The position numbers and the translations under genes are program-made. 64,000 nt of DNA from an uncultured Alphaproteobacteria bacterium (GTDB taxonomy: Bacteria; Pseudomonadota; Alphaproteobacteria; Sphingomonadales; Sphingomonadaceae): positions 1 through 64,000 of the forward strand of contig CAIZNH010000042.1 of NCBI GenBank assembly GCA_903934325.1, in the 5' to 3' direction. The stretch's first letter is position 1. Every line of letters starts with the position of its first letter. This document shows, one piece after another, positions 8,355 to 17,235 of the stretch. The notes under the pieces were generated by a model that saw nothing but the letters and a program-made list of their open reading frames with translations, ran no database searches and was not told where the DNA came from.

Positions 8355-9968
8355 ATGCGCATTCTGTTCGTTCATCCCAATTACCGTTCCGGCGGGGCCG
8401 AGATTGCCGGGACATGGCCGCCCGCATGGGTCGCCTATCTCTCCGGCCCGCTGAAGCGCGCAGGGTTCACCGACATCACCTTCATCGATGCGATGACCGA
8501 AGGGCTGACCGACGAGGAGTTGGCCGAGCGGATGGCCGCGCTCCAGCCCGATGTGGTCGGCACCACGGCCATCACCCCGTCGATCTACGCTGCCGAGCGC
8601 GTGCTGGAAGTCGCCGCGCTCACCGTGCCGCGCGCGGTGCGGGTGCTGGGCGGGATCCATGCGACCTTCATGTATGCTCAGGTGCTGGCCGAAGCCCCGC
8701 ATATCGACGTGATCGTGCGCGGCGAGGGCGAGGAGATCGCAGTCGAGCTGTTCACGGCCATCAGCGAGGGCCGCTTCCCCGCCAAAGCCCGCGCGATCAA
8801 GGGCCTCGCCTTCCGCGAGGGCGAAACGGTGGTCGCCACCGAGGCCGCCGACACGATCAAGGACATGGCATCGATCAAGCCCGACTGGGACGTGCTCGAC
8901 TGGAACCAGTACACCTACATCCCGCTTGGCACCCGCGTCGCCATCCCCAATCTCGCGCGCGGCTGCCCCTTCACCTGTTCCTTCTGCTCGCAATGGAAGT
9001 TCTGGCGCGATTACCGCGTGCGCGATCCCAAGGACGTGGTCGACGAGATCGAGGAGCTGCACGAGAAGCACGGCGTCGGCTTCTTCATCCTTGCGGACGA
9101 GGAACCGACCATCAACCGCAAGACCTTCATCAAGTTCTGTCAGGAGCTGATTGATCGCGGCCTGCCCGACAAGGTGAAGTGGGGGATCAACACCCGCGTC
9201 ACCGATATCTACCGCGACAAGGAGCTGCTGCCCTTCTACCGCAAGGCCGGCCTCGTCCACGTGAGCCTCGGCACCGAAGCGGCGGCGCAGATGAAGCTCG
9301 ACCGGTTCAACAAGGAAACCAAGGTCGAGGAGAACAAGCAGGCGATCAAGCTGCTGCGCGATGCCGACATCTTCGTCGAGGCGCAATTCATCGTCGGGCT
9401 GGATAACGAGACGCCCGAGACGCTGGAGGATACCTTCCAGATGGCGTGGGACTGGCAGCCCGATCTGGCCAACTGGGCGATGTACACGCCCTGGCCCTAT
9501 ACGCCGCTGTTCGAGACGCTGAAGGACCAGGTCGAGGTCCACGATTTCAGCAAGTACAACTTCGTCACGCCGATCATGAAACCCGCTGCGATGGAGCGCG
9601 GGGAGCTGCTCAACGGGGTGATGAAGAACTACCGGCGGTTCTACATGAGGAAGGCGCTGTTCCACTATCCGTGGCGCGGCACCGGCTTCCGGCGGCGCTA
9701 TCTGCTGGGGTGCCTGTGGGCCTTCCTGCGCGCGGGCTTCAAGCGCACCTTCTACGATCTCGGCAAGGCGGGCTACTGGGGTCCGCAGACCGCCAAGAAA
9801 GTGGAGTTCCACTTCGACGAGAGCCGCGCCGCCGCGATCGATGCGGCGAGCGACTGGGAAACCGCGGCTGACCGCGCCGCGCAGGCTGCCGAGCGCCGCG
9901 AGGCCGTGCGCGAGCAGATGAAGCAGCGGGGTGAAGATCGCCGGCGAGACCGGATCGATGTCGACTGA
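8355..9968 (+). CDS. bchE: Mg-protoporphyrin IX monomethyl ester anaerobic oxidative cyclase
   Basis: Cobalamin-dependent radical SAM enzyme that closes the fifth ring of bacteriochlorophyll without oxygen, using water. The 537-residue protein has an N-terminal B12-binding domain ([20 protein letters not shown], with [17 protein letters not shown] and [11 protein letters not shown]) and a radical SAM core whose CxxxCxxC cluster motif is Cys204, Cys208 and Cys211 in [18 protein letters not shown]. The stretches [36 protein letters not shown] and [19 protein letters not shown] match BchE closely rather than hopanoid or other B12 radical SAM enzymes. The charged C-terminal tail is typical. bchJ overlaps its end. 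No other photosynthesis genes lie nearby. Confidence 0.9.
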   Translation: MRILFVHPNYRSGGAEIAGTWPPAWVAYLSGPLKRAGFTDITFIDAMTEGLTDEELAERMAALQPDVVGTTAITPSIYAAERVLEVAALTVPRAVRVLGGIHATFMYAQVLAEAPHIDVIVRGEGEEIAVELFTAISEGRFPAKARAIKGLAFREGETVVATEAADTIKDMASIKPDWDVLDWNQYTYIPLGTRVAIPNLARGCPFTCSFCSQWKFWRDYRVRDPKDVVDEIEELHEKHGVGFFILADEEPTINRKTFIKFCQELIDRGLPDKVKWGINTRVTDIYRDKELLPFYRKAGLVHVSLGTEAAAQMKLDRFNKETKVEENKQAIKLLRDADIFVEAQFIVGLDNETPETLEDTFQMAWDWQPDLANWAMYTPWPYTPLFETLKDQVEVHDFSKYNFVTPIMKPAAMERGELLNGVMKNYRRFYMRKALFHYPWRGTGFRRRYLLGCLWAFLRAGFKRTFYDLGKAGYWGPQTAKKVEFHFDESRAAAIDAASDWETAADRAAQAAERREAVREQMKQRGEDRRRDRIDVD

Positions 9969-10692
9969 GGCGCGCATCCTCCCGCGCCGCAGATCAGGCG
10001 CGCTGATCGGGCCCAATGCGGTGTTGCAGGCCGTGGCGGTGATGGAAGACCTGCTGGGGGCTGCCGAGACCCGCGCGATCCTGCTCGATGCGCAGATCCA
10101 CGCCCTGCCTTCGGGGGAGGCGATGATCCCGGAGGTGCAGGCGCTGCGGCTCCACCGCTGGCTGGCGCTGCACGAGCCGATGGGCTGTCTCCACATCGCC
10201 GAGGAAGCAGGCGCGCGGACGGCCGATTACATCATCGCCAACCGCATCCCGCGCGCTGCCGCATGGCTGTTGCGCCGCCTGCCCGCGATGCTTGCCGCGC
10301 CGCTGCTGATGGCAGCGATCGGGAAGCATGCCTGGACCTTCATCGGGGCGGGGGTGTTTATGCCCGAGAGTGCATGGCGCTTCAGCATCGATCGCAGCAA
10401 GGCGGGCGATCCGATGATCCCGCCCGACAGCCTCTTCCTGTGGTACGCGGCGGTCTTCACCCGGCTCTACCGCCAGCTGGTGGCAGACGATTGCACCTGC
10501 CGGATGGTGGAGGGCGACGAAGGCCACCGCCCGCGCCGCAGCTACGCGATCACCCGCGCCAAGCGTCCCCCGCGGCGCTTGGCGTCGGCCTGGCGCTTCA
10601 GTTTGAGCAGTTCGTCGATGTCCACCACCTCTGCGCGGGCCTTCATCCACATGGTGCCGCCCGTGCCCCACGCCACCATCGCCACCAGATAG
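9958..10692 (+). CDS. bchJ: bacteriochlorophyll 4-vinyl reductase-type protein (V4R domain)
   Basis: BchJ family protein with a V4R domain, linked in purple bacteria to 8-vinyl (formerly 4-vinyl) protochlorophyllide metabolism; its catalytic role is disputed. It starts inside the end of bchE (11-base overlap), the order known from purple bacteria. Landmarks are [18 protein letters not shown] near the start, [21 protein letters not shown] at residues 80-100 and the C-terminal Cys pair DDCTCRM. The expected family end is near residue 200, at RRSYAITRA. The frame continues about 45 residues of low-complexity sequence that overlap the opposite-strand gene ending at 10542, so the last part may be accidental or reflect a lost stop. 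Confidence 0.8.
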   Translation: MSTEARILPRRRSGALIGPNAVLQAVAVMEDLLGAAETRAILLDAQIHALPSGEAMIPEVQALRLHRWLALHEPMGCLHIAEEAGARTADYIIANRIPRAAAWLLRRLPAMLAAPLLMAAIGKHAWTFIGAGVFMPESAWRFSIDRSKAGDPMIPPDSLFLWYAAVFTRLYRQLVADDCTCRMVEGDEGHRPRRSYAITRAKRPPRRLASAWRFSLSSSSMSTTSARAFIHMVPPVPHATIATR

Positions 10693-10883
10693 AGCGCGAG
10701 GCCGAGATTGAAGGCCGGGCCTTCGGGCGTATTGGAAGCAAACCAGACAAAGCCGCCGGTGATCGGTGCCAGCAATGCCATCCAGATCAGCGTCTGGCGC
10801 CACCCCTTGGCATTGCGCGGGGCGATCTTGAAGCTCCACCGGCCGTAACGGGTGAGAATGAAGGGCTTGTCTTCGTCACGCAT
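10542..10883 (-). CDS. small two-helix membrane protein of unknown function
   Basis: A 113-residue protein with two predicted membrane helices, TLIWMALLAPITGGFVWFAS (about residues 30-49) and [21 protein letters not shown] (about 56-78), then a charged, Lys/Arg-rich C-terminus. The start overlaps the end of the upstream ribbon-helix-helix gene by eight bases, so it is the third gene of the SPFH operon. It probably works with the SPFH protein at the membrane. Its 3' end overlaps bchJ by 151 bases on the other strand. No family name is recognised with certainty. Confidence 0.7.
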   Translation of the reverse strand: MRDEDKPFILTRYGRWSFKIAPRNAKGWRQTLIWMALLAPITGGFVWFASNTPEGPAFNLGLALYLVAMVAWGTGGTMWMKARAEVVDIDELLKLKRQADAKRRGGRLARVIA

Positions 10884-11091
10884 CCTCGGCTCCTTCCTGC
10901 GATCCGCCCGCCGGGCGACCGCGCTTGGCGGCCTTGCTGACCGCCGCTTTCACCCCGCGCCGCGCGAGTGCTTCGCGCAGCAGCACCTCGATCTCGGCGT
11001 TCACGCTGCGCAGTTCGGCATCGGCCAGCCGCTGGACCGCATCGTGAAGCGCCGGATCGAGGCGCAGGGGAAAGGCTTTCTTGGCACTCAT
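10876..11091 (-). CDS. ribbon-helix-helix (Arc-type) DNA-binding protein
   Basis: A 71-residue protein beginning MSAKKAFPLRLDPALHDAVQRLADAEL: the basic beta strand KAFPLRLD followed by two helices is the Arc/MetJ fold, and RSVNAEIEVLLREAL forms the second helix. The Lys/Arg-rich tail (SKAAKRGRPAGG) resembles an AT-hook-like GRP motif. It starts ten bases after the SPFH stop and overlaps the next gene. Such small regulators usually control their own operon, so the AT-rich palindrome at 12025-12052 is the likely target. Confidence 0.8.
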   Translation of the reverse strand: MSAKKAFPLRLDPALHDAVQRLADAELRSVNAEIEVLLREALARRGVKAAVSKAAKRGRPAGGSQEGAEDA

Positions 11092-11101
11092 CACAGGTTC
11101 G

Positions 11102-12007
11102 TCAGTAGAGCGACCCTGCATTGACCACCGGCTGGGTGTCGCGCTCGCCGCACAGCACCACCATCAGGTTCGAGACCATCGCCGCCTTGCGCTCGTCATC
11201 GAGGTGGACGACGTCCTTCTCGCTGAGCTGGGTGAGCGCCATCTCGACCATCGTCACCGCTCCTTCGACCAGCTTCTTGCGCGCCGAGATCACCGCCTCG
11301 GCCTGCTGGCGGCGCAGCATCGCGCCGGCGATTTCGGGGGCATAGGCAAGGTGGGTAAGGCCGCATTCGTCGACCGTGATCCCCGCCACCGCCAACCGCT
11401 CGATCAGCGCCGCGCGCAGCTCCACGCCGACTTCCTCGTGATTGCCGCGCAAGGTGACTTCGAGGTGCTCGATGTCGTCATAGGGGTAGCGCGAGCCGAT
11501 CGAACGCACCGCCGCCTCGATCTGGGCGGTGACGAATTCGCGGTAGTCATCGACGTCGAACAGCGCCTGCGCCGTGTCGGTCACGCGCCACACCACCTGC
11601 GCGGCCATCTCGATCGGGTTGCCGCGCGCGTCATTAACCTTGATGGTCTGCGAAATGACGTTGTTGGCGCGCACCGCGATCTTCTTGCGGCCGAGCCACG
11701 GCAGCACCCAGCGCAGGCCCTCGTTGCGATCGGTGCCCTTGTAAGCGCCGAACAGCTGGATCGCTGCGGCTTCGTTGGGGTTGATCATGTAGAACCCGGT
11801 GAGGATGAACAGGCCGATGAAGCCCGTGATGATCGCGCCGATCATCAGGGTTCCATCCACCTGGGGATCAGGCGCAATCGCCCCGAGAAACAGCCATGCG
11901 GCCGCCGCGACCAGTGCGAGGCTGACCAGAAGCATCACATAACCGCTCTGCGTCGTCGCCGCGACTTCGCGGCTGCGATTGAGGGCAATCGGTTCAGAAG
12001 AGGACAT
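11102..12007 (-). CDS. SPFH/Band 7 domain membrane protein
   Basis: A 301-residue stomatin/flotillin-type protein that forms oligomeric rings on the inner membrane. Two N-terminal membrane helices (about residues 23-45 and 54-73) precede the SPFH domain, with [22 protein letters not shown] at its start and [20 protein letters not shown] in the middle. A helical C-terminal part ([24 protein letters not shown]) is typical of slipins. It is the first gene of a three-gene operon with a ribbon-helix-helix regulator. The role is probably membrane stress or lipid-domain organisation. Confidence 0.88.
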   Translation of the reverse strand: MSSSEPIALNRSREVAATTQSGYVMLLVSLALVAAAAWLFLGAIAPDPQVDGTLMIGAIITGFIGLFILTGFYMINPNEAAAIQLFGAYKGTDRNEGLRWVLPWLGRKKIAVRANNVISQTIKVNDARGNPIEMAAQVVWRVTDTAQALFDVDDYREFVTAQIEAAVRSIGSRYPYDDIEHLEVTLRGNHEEVGVELRAALIERLAVAGITVDECGLTHLAYAPEIAGAMLRRQQAEAVISARKKLVEGAVTMVEMALTQLSEKDVVHLDDERKAAMVSNLMVVLCGERDTQPVVNAGSLY

Positions 12008-12024
12008 GACGAATCTCCATTTGC

Positions 12025-12052
12025 GATATAATTATGATATCATATTTATATC
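12025..12052. promoter_or_regulatory. AT-rich palindromic operator of the SPFH operon
   Basis: A 28-bp near-perfect palindrome (one mismatched pair) centred on TGATATCA lies 18-45 bases before the SPFH start. It is built from repeated gatat/atatc half-sites in otherwise GC-rich DNA. Likely bound by the operon's own ribbon-helix-helix protein; it may also overlap the promoter. Confidence 0.6.
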
Positions 12053-12088
12053 AGATCGCAGCGCCGTCAAGCGGATTTGATCAAGCAC

Positions 12089-12120
12089 AAAAAAGGCCCC
12101 CGGTGTCGCCACCGGAGGCC
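12089..12120 (-). terminator. rho-independent terminator of katG
   Basis: On the minus strand ggcctccggtg / caccgggggcc forms an 11-bp stem around a short loop, followed by six T. It starts 28 bases after the katG stop. Confidence 0.9.
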
Positions 12121-12147
12121 TCTTGTCTGTCAGCGCGTCGCTGCGGC

Positions 12148-14355
12148 TCAGGCGTGATATTTGGCCCAGGTCACATCGAAGCGATCGGCGTTCATCACCT
12201 TGTTCCACGCCGAGATGAAGTCGCACACGAACTTGCCCTCGTTCCCGGCTTCGGCATAGACCTCTGCCTGGGCGCGCAACATCGAGTTCGAGCCGAACAC
12301 GAGATCAGCGCGGGTGGCGCGATACTTCTCCGCCCCCGTCTTGCGGCAGGTGCCGACATATTCCTCGTCGCCCGAGCCTTCGACCGGCGCCCACTTGGTG
12401 TTCATGTCGAGCAGGTTGCGGAAGAAGTCCGGGGTGAGCGTGCCGACGCTGTCGGTGAACACCCCGTGCGAGGTGTTGCCGCAGTTCGCGCCGAGCACAC
12501 GCATGCCCGCCACCAGTACCGCCATCTCGGGGATCGACAGGCCGAGGAGATGCGCCTTGTCGATCAGCATTTCCTCGGTGCGTACGACCGACTTGGTCTT
12601 GAGGTAGTTGCGGAAGCCATCGGCAAAGGGCTCCATCGGCTCGAAGCTGGCCGCATCGGTCTGTTCGGCCGAGGCATCGCCGCGCCCGCCGGTGAAGGGC
12701 ACGGTGACGTCGAAACCGGCATCCTTGGCCGCCTTCTCGACCGCCGCCGAACCAGCCAGCACGATCGCGTCGGCCATGGAGAGGCTGCCGCGATGGGCTT
12801 CGATCACACCCAGCACCTTGGCCAGTTCTTCCGGATCATTGGCCGCCCAGCCGCTCTGCGGAGCCAGCCGCACACGCGCGCCGTTGGCGCCGCCGCGATG
12901 GTCCGAATTGCGGTAGGTCGAGGCCGAGGCCCAGGCTGCCTTCACCAGTTCGGAGACGGTCAGGCCCGAGCCGAGGATCGCTGCCTTGAAGCGGGCGACT
13001 TCGGCATCGGCAGGGGTGGTGCCGGCGGGCACCGGATCCTGCCAGATCAGGGTTTCGGACGGGACTTCCGGCCCGAGGTAACGCACGCGCGGACCCATGT
13101 CGCGGTGGCACAGCTTGAACCACGCGCGGGCGAAGGCATCGTCCAGTGCCGCCTGATCGTTCAGGAACTTCTCGGAGATCTTGCGATATTCCGGATCGTT
13201 CTTGAGCGCCATGTCGGCGGTGGTCATCATCGTCGGAACGCGCTTGTTGGGGTCACGCGCGTCGGGCGCCATGTCGGCCGGATCGGGGTTGATCGGCGTC
13301 CACTGGTTCGCGCCCGCAGGCGACTGCACCAGCTGGAAGTCGTACTTGAACAGGATGCGGAAGTAATCGCCGCCCCACTGGGTCGGGTTGTTCGACCACG
13401 CACCCTCGATCCCCGAAGTGGTGATGTTGCCGGTGGTGATCTCGTCCTGATCGATCAGCCAGCCGAAGCCCTGCAGGTGCAGTTCCTCGCTTTCGGGCGA
13501 ACCGCCGAAGGTGTCCGACGGGGCCGCGCCATGGGCCTTGCCGAAAGCGTGGCCGCCAGCGACCAGCGCCACGGTTTCCTCGTCGTTCATCGCCATGCGG
13601 CCGAAGGTTTCGCGCATGTCGCGGGCCATGCCCTCCGGATCATGCGGGTTGCCCTGCGGGCCTTCGGGGTTGACGTAGATGAGGCCCATCTGGATCGCCG
13701 CGAGCGGGTTTTCGAGCGCAGCATTGTCCGTGGGGCGGATGCGGGTGGCAACGCCTTCGTTGACCCACTGCTCTTCGGTGCCCCAGTAGACGCTTTCGGG
13801 CTCATAGACGTCCGCACGGCCGCCGCCGAAGCCGAACACCGGCCCGCCCATCGATTCAATCGCGACATTGCCGGCGAGGATGAACAGGTCCGCCCAGCTG
13901 ATGTTCTTCCCGTACTTCTGCTTGATCGGCCACAGCAGGCGGCGCGCCTTGTCGAGGTTGCCGTTATCGGGCCAGGAATTGAGCGGGGCAAAGCGCTGCT
14001 GGCCGCTGTTGGCACCTCCGCGACCGTCACCGGTGCGATAGGTGCCTGCCGCGTGCCACGCCATGCGGATGAAGAAGGGGCCGTAATGGCCATAATCCGC
14101 CGGCCACCACGGCTGATCGTCGGTCATCAGCGCCGTGAGATCGGCCTTCAATGCGGCGTAATCGAGCGTGTTGAACGCCTCGGCGTAGTTGAACTCCTCG
14201 CCATAGGGGTTCGCGCTCCGGCCGCCTTCGGTCAGGATGTCGAGCTGCAGCGCCTCGGGCCACCAGTCGCGGTTGGTACGGCCCAGCAGATTGCGCATTT
14301 CGCTCGATCCGTGAAACGGACAGCCGCCGTTCATCTCTCCGGTTTTCGCGTCCAT
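12148..14355 (-). CDS. katG: catalase-peroxidase
   Basis: Heme enzyme of 735 residues that removes hydrogen peroxide. The distal triad is Arg97-Trp100-His101 in [20 protein letters not shown]. The Met-Tyr-Trp adduct residues are present: Trp100, Tyr227 ([10 protein letters not shown]) and Met254. The proximal heme ligand is His269 in [16 protein letters not shown] second, degenerate peroxidase half follows, as in all KatG. The ribosome-binding site gaggagag precedes the ATG. Upstream at 14469-14483 lies a motif shared with the ahpC leader. It is the last of three peroxide-defence genes in the same direction. No oxyR gene is adjacent. Confidence 0.97.
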   Translation of the reverse strand: MDAKTGEMNGGCPFHGSSEMRNLLGRTNRDWWPEALQLDILTEGGRSANPYGEEFNYAEAFNTLDYAALKADLTALMTDDQPWWPADYGHYGPFFIRMAWHAAGTYRTGDGRGGANSGQQRFAPLNSWPDNGNLDKARRLLWPIKQKYGKNISWADLFILAGNVAIESMGGPVFGFGGGRADVYEPESVYWGTEEQWVNEGVATRIRPTDNAALENPLAAIQMGLIYVNPEGPQGNPHDPEGMARDMRETFGRMAMNDEETVALVAGGHAFGKAHGAAPSDTFGGSPESEELHLQGFGWLIDQDEITTGNITTSGIEGAWSNNPTQWGGDYFRILFKYDFQLVQSPAGANQWTPINPDPADMAPDARDPNKRVPTMMTTADMALKNDPEYRKISEKFLNDQAALDDAFARAWFKLCHRDMGPRVRYLGPEVPSETLIWQDPVPAGTTPADAEVARFKAAILGSGLTVSELVKAAWASASTYRNSDHRGGANGARVRLAPQSGWAANDPEELAKVLGVIEAHRGSLSMADAIVLAGSAAVEKAAKDAGFDVTVPFTGGRGDASAEQTDAASFEPMEPFADGFRNYLKTKSVVRTEEMLIDKAHLLGLSIPEMAVLVAGMRVLGANCGNTSHGVFTDSVGTLTPDFFRNLLDMNTKWAPVEGSGDEEYVGTCRKTGAEKYRATRADLVFGSNSMLRAQAEVYAEAGNEGKFVCDFISAWNKVMNADRFDVTWAKYHA

Positions 14356-14468
14356 GTTTCTCTCTCCTCGCGTGTGCTTGTGTCAGACTCGCCCTTGATG
14401 GGGAGGCTATGAGAAGAAGATTACGCTTTCAGGATGGCGCGTCCAATCGATTAATGCGCGCGTTTTGA

Positions 14469-14483
14469 TTGATTGAGGCGATT
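14469..14483 (-). promoter_or_regulatory. motif shared by katG and ahpC upstream regions
   Basis: On the minus strand the sequence reads AATCGCCTCAATCAA, 114 bases before katG. The ahpC upstream region has AATCGCAACAATCAA in the same orientation; 13 of 15 positions agree. Shared control, for example by OxyR, is an inference; the match to known OxyR sites is not clear. Confidence 0.35.
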
Positions 14484-14490
14484 AGTGTTC

Positions 14491-14599
14491 TCGTCATTGC
14501 GACCCCGGACGTGATCCGGGGGAAGCAATCCATGGCCTGAACTTGCGGCAGGTGGGGGCCATGGATTGCCGCGTCGCCTTCGGCTCCTCGCAATGACGA
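14491..14599. repeat. nested palindromic intergenic repeat
   Basis: Outer arms tcgtcattgcga (14491-14502) and tcgcaatgacga (14588-14599) are perfect inverted copies. Inner arms gcaatccatggcc (14525-14537) and ggccatggattgc (14557-14569) are also perfect, and ccccgga/tccgggg (14503-14521) forms a third hairpin. The build resembles dispersed palindromic elements of sphingomonads. Confidence 0.75.
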
Positions 14600-14638
14600 C
14601 AAGGGGGCGGGTTCCTGAAAGAGAACCCGCCCCCTTGT
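14600..14638 (-). terminator. terminator hairpin downstream of ahpF
   Basis: A 14-bp stem, aagggggcgggttc / gaacccgcccccttg, lies 20 bases past the ahpF stop. The T tract is short on either strand, so efficiency is uncertain. Confidence 0.65.
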
Positions 14639-14657
14639 TTGAGAATTGCCGCTCGGA

Positions 14658-16247
14658 CTAAGCCGCCTGCGCGATGGTCTCCACCGGCTCGTTGCGGATC
14701 AGGAAGTCGAACGCGCCCAGACCTGCCTTCGCGCCTTCGCCCATGGCGACGACGATCTGCTTGTGCGGCACGGTGGTGCAATCGCCCGCGGCATAGATGC
14801 CGGGGATGCTGGTCGCGCCGTGATCGTCGATCACGATCTCGCCGAACTTGCTGAGTTCCAGACCGATGTCCCGCAGCCATTCGGTGTTGGGGACGAGGCC
14901 GATCTGCACGAACACGCCTTCGAGGTCGATGCGGCGCTCGTCACCGCTGGCGCGGTCCTTGACCACGAGGCCGTTCACACGGGTGCCGTCACCCAGCACC
15001 TCGGTGGTCTGGCCGTTGGTGATGATCTCGACATTGGCCATCGAGCGCAGCTTGCGCTGGAGCACCTCGTCGGCGCGCAGCTTCACGTCGAACTCGATCA
15101 GCGTCACATGGCCGACGATCATGGCAAGGTCGATCGCGGCTTCGACGCCCGAATTGCCGCCGCCGATCACCGCGATGCGCTTGCCCTTGAAGAGCGGGCC
15201 ATCGCAGTGCGGGCAATAGGCCACGCCCTTGTTGCGATATTCCGCCTCGCCCGGCACGCCAAGGTTGCGCCAGCGCGCCCCGGTGGAGAGGATCAGCGAG
15301 CGGGCGCGCAGGCTCGCGCCATTGGCCACCACCACCTCGTGATAGCCGCCCACATCCTTTGCCGCGCGCAGTTCCACCGCGCGTGCGAGGTCCATCAGGT
15401 CGATCTCGTATTCGCCGACGTGCTTTTTGAGGCTGTCAGTGAGCTTCGGCCCTTCGGTGTAGGGCGTGCCGGGGAGGTTCTCGATCCCGAGCGTGTCCAT
15501 CAACTGCCCGCCGAAGCGTTCGGCCGCGATGCCGGTGCGGAAGCCCTTGCGCGCGGTATAGACCGCCGCCGCAGCGCCCGCCGGACCGCCGCCGACCACC
15601 AGCACCTCGAACGGCGCCTTGGCGGCGAGCTTCTCGGCCTGCTTGGCGTCGGCATTCTTGTCGAGACGGCTGAGAATTTCGGCCAGCTCCATCTTGCCGT
15701 TGTAGAAGGGCTCGCCGTTCAGGAAGGTCGCGGGCACGGCCATGATGTCGCGCGCTTCGACTTCGCTCTGGAAGGTGCCGCCCTCGATCAGGGTCGCGTG
15801 GATGCGGGGGTTTTCCAGCGCCATCAGCGTCAGCGCCTGCACGACGTCGGGGCAGTTGTGGCACGAGAGCGAGAAGAACATCTCGAAATTGTAGTCGCCC
15901 TCCAGCGCGCGGACCTGCTCGATCAGGTCGGCGTCAACCTTGGGCGGGTGGCCACCGGCCCACAGCAGCGCGAGCACCAGCGAGGTGAATTCGTGGCCCA
16001 TCGGCAGGCCGGCAAAGCGCACCCACTTGTTCGCGTCAGACGCGCGGCGGATCGCGAAGCTGGGCTTGCGGGCGTCCGTGCCGTCGAACCGCGCGGTGAC
16101 GAGATCATGCAGGCCTGCGATCTGTTCGATCAATGCACGCGTCTGGCGCGACTTCTCGCTGTCATCCAGCGAGGCGACCAGTTCGATGCCCTCGCGAAGG
16201 TTGCCGAGATAGGTCTTGAGCTGGGCCTGCATGGCGGCGTCGAGCAT
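14658..16247 (-). CDS. ahpF: alkyl hydroperoxide reductase subunit F
   Basis: FAD-dependent disulfide reductase that passes electrons from NADH to the peroxiredoxin AhpC. The 529-residue protein has the AhpF layout: an N-terminal double thioredoxin-like domain with Cys129-His-Asn-Cys132, then a thioredoxin-reductase-like part with FAD motif [14 protein letters not shown] (about 215-228), the redox pair Cys345-Pro-His-Cys348, NAD(H) motif [14 protein letters not shown] and the C-terminal [15 protein letters not shown]. Cysteine positions coincide with those of E. coli AhpF. The start [15 protein letters not shown] with ribosome-binding site ggagga was preferred; a longer frame to 16364 lacks family similarity. 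It lies 208 bp downstream of ahpC, past a hairpin. Confidence 0.95.
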   Translation of the reverse strand: MLDAAMQAQLKTYLGNLREGIELVASLDDSEKSRQTRALIEQIAGLHDLVTARFDGTDARKPSFAIRRASDANKWVRFAGLPMGHEFTSLVLALLWAGGHPPKVDADLIEQVRALEGDYNFEMFFSLSCHNCPDVVQALTLMALENPRIHATLIEGGTFQSEVEARDIMAVPATFLNGEPFYNGKMELAEILSRLDKNADAKQAEKLAAKAPFEVLVVGGGPAGAAAAVYTARKGFRTGIAAERFGGQLMDTLGIENLPGTPYTEGPKLTDSLKKHVGEYEIDLMDLARAVELRAAKDVGGYHEVVVANGASLRARSLILSTGARWRNLGVPGEAEYRNKGVAYCPHCDGPLFKGKRIAVIGGGNSGVEAAIDLAMIVGHVTLIEFDVKLRADEVLQRKLRSMANVEIITNGQTTEVLGDGTRVNGLVVKDRASGDERRIDLEGVFVQIGLVPNTEWLRDIGLELSKFGEIVIDDHGATSIPGIYAAGDCTTVPHKQIVVAMGEGAKAGLGAFDFLIRNEPVETIAQAA

Positions 16248-16412
16248 GGGTGTCCTCCGGGCGCGGGTGAGCGCTGGGTCAAATCTGGGGAAGGGTAACG
16301 CGGGACCGGACGCCGCCCGCCGCTCGCCCACAAAGGGGGGGGAGTGGGCAAGGGGCAGGGACATCCGGTCCCGGCTACGACCCGAGGGCTTGGTGCTCTC
16401 GGGATTTTACAG

Positions 16413-16447
16413 CGGGCGCGCCTTGGGGGGGAGGGCGGCGCGCCCGC
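16413..16447 (-). terminator. hairpin downstream of ahpC
   Basis: Perfect 11-bp arms gcgggcgcgcc / ggcgcgcccgc enclose a 13-base loop, nine bases past the ahpC stop. The following minus-strand sequence (tgtaaaat) lacks a T run, so it may attenuate rather than stop transcription into ahpF. Confidence 0.55.
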
Positions 16448-16455
16448 CGGTCGGG

Positions 16456-17022
16456 TTAGATCTTGCCGACGAGGTCGAGCGAGGGGGCCAGCGTGTCGCT
16501 GCCTTCTTCCCACGCTGCCGGGCAGACCTGACCGGGGTTGGCGCGCACATATTGCGCGGCCTTGATCTTGCGGGTCAGTTCGTTGGCATTGCGGCCGACG
16601 CCTTCGCAGGTGATTTCCATGATCTGGATCACGCCCTCCGGATCGACCACGAAGGTCGCACGGTCAGCGAGGCCCACGCCTTCGCGCAGCACGCCGAAGT
16701 TGTTCGACAGCACGTGGTTCTGGTCGCCCAGGAACGGGAAGGTCAGCTTGCCGATCTTGTCCGAGGTGTCGCTCCAGGCCTTGTGGCTGAAGTGCGTGTC
16801 GGTCGAGACGGCGTAGACTTCGACGCCCATCGACTGGAGGGTGGCGTACTTCTCGCCCATGTCTTCCAGCTCGGTCGGGCACACGAAGGTGAAGTCGGCC
16901 GGGTAGAAGAAGAACACCGACCACTTGCCAGCGAGGTCCGCGTCGGTGACGGTGAAGAAGTCCTTGCCCTTCTGGAAGGCGGTGGCGGTGAAGGGCTGGA
17001 TGGTCGAACCGATGATACCCAT
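16456..17022 (-). CDS. ahpC: alkyl hydroperoxide reductase peroxiredoxin
   Basis: Typical 2-Cys peroxiredoxin, 188 residues. The peroxidatic Cys48 is in [17 protein letters not shown] and the resolving Cys167 in [19 protein letters not shown]-like and YF motifs are replaced by [16 protein letters not shown] as in AhpC of this class. It reduces hydrogen peroxide and organic hydroperoxides using AhpF. It is the first gene of the ahpC-ahpF-katG series. The leader contains paired TTGTGCA..GCAA elements and the motif at 17106-17120. Confidence 0.96.
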   Translation of the reverse strand: MGIIGSTIQPFTATAFQKGKDFFTVTDADLAGKWSVFFFYPADFTFVCPTELEDMGEKYATLQSMGVEVYAVSTDTHFSHKAWSDTSDKIGKLTFPFLGDQNHVLSNNFGVLREGVGLADRATFVVDPEGVIQIMEITCEGVGRNANELTRKIKAAQYVRANPGQVCPAAWEEGSDTLAPSLDLVGKI

Positions 17023-17105
17023 GTGGAATTTTCCTTGTTTATGGGGTTGGGAGAGGGGTGGAATTTCAGGCTCGCCAAATAGGCGATTTTGCGCTGCACA
17101 AAAGT

Positions 17106-17120
17106 TGATTGTTGCGATTG
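17106..17120 (-). promoter_or_regulatory. motif shared by ahpC and katG upstream regions
   Basis: Minus-strand AATCGCAACAATCAA lies 84 bases before ahpC and matches 13 of 15 bases of the katG-side motif. Next to it are two copies of a TTTGTGCA..GCAA element (17081-17128). Together they look like an activator site for oxidative-stress genes, by inference. Confidence 0.35.
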
Positions 17121-17235
17121 CACAAATCGCTTTTTTGCATGAGTGGCGCGGGAACCAATCGGATTTGGCGATGTTTGGCCGAGTTCCGAGAAGCAGCCGT
17201 CAGCCAAGCGGGCGGCTTTCCTGCCGCGCTACCGC

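Larger units (their letters stand above)
14356..14657. other. katG upstream region and intergenic repeat
   Basis: This gene-free stretch holds the katG leader, a possible regulator site (14469-14483), a 109-bp nested palindromic repeat (14491-14599) and the ahpF terminator hairpin (14600-14638). No coding frame is supported. Confidence 0.7.

Noticed and set aside
8355..9968. B12 radical SAM gene considered as a hopanoid methylase (HpnR-like)
   Set aside because: The motifs around the cluster and the C-terminal third match BchE, and bchJ follows directly.
12032..12226. 64-residue minus-strand frame upstream of the SPFH gene
   Set aside because: It covers the katG terminator and the operator; no family resemblance and no ribosome-binding site.
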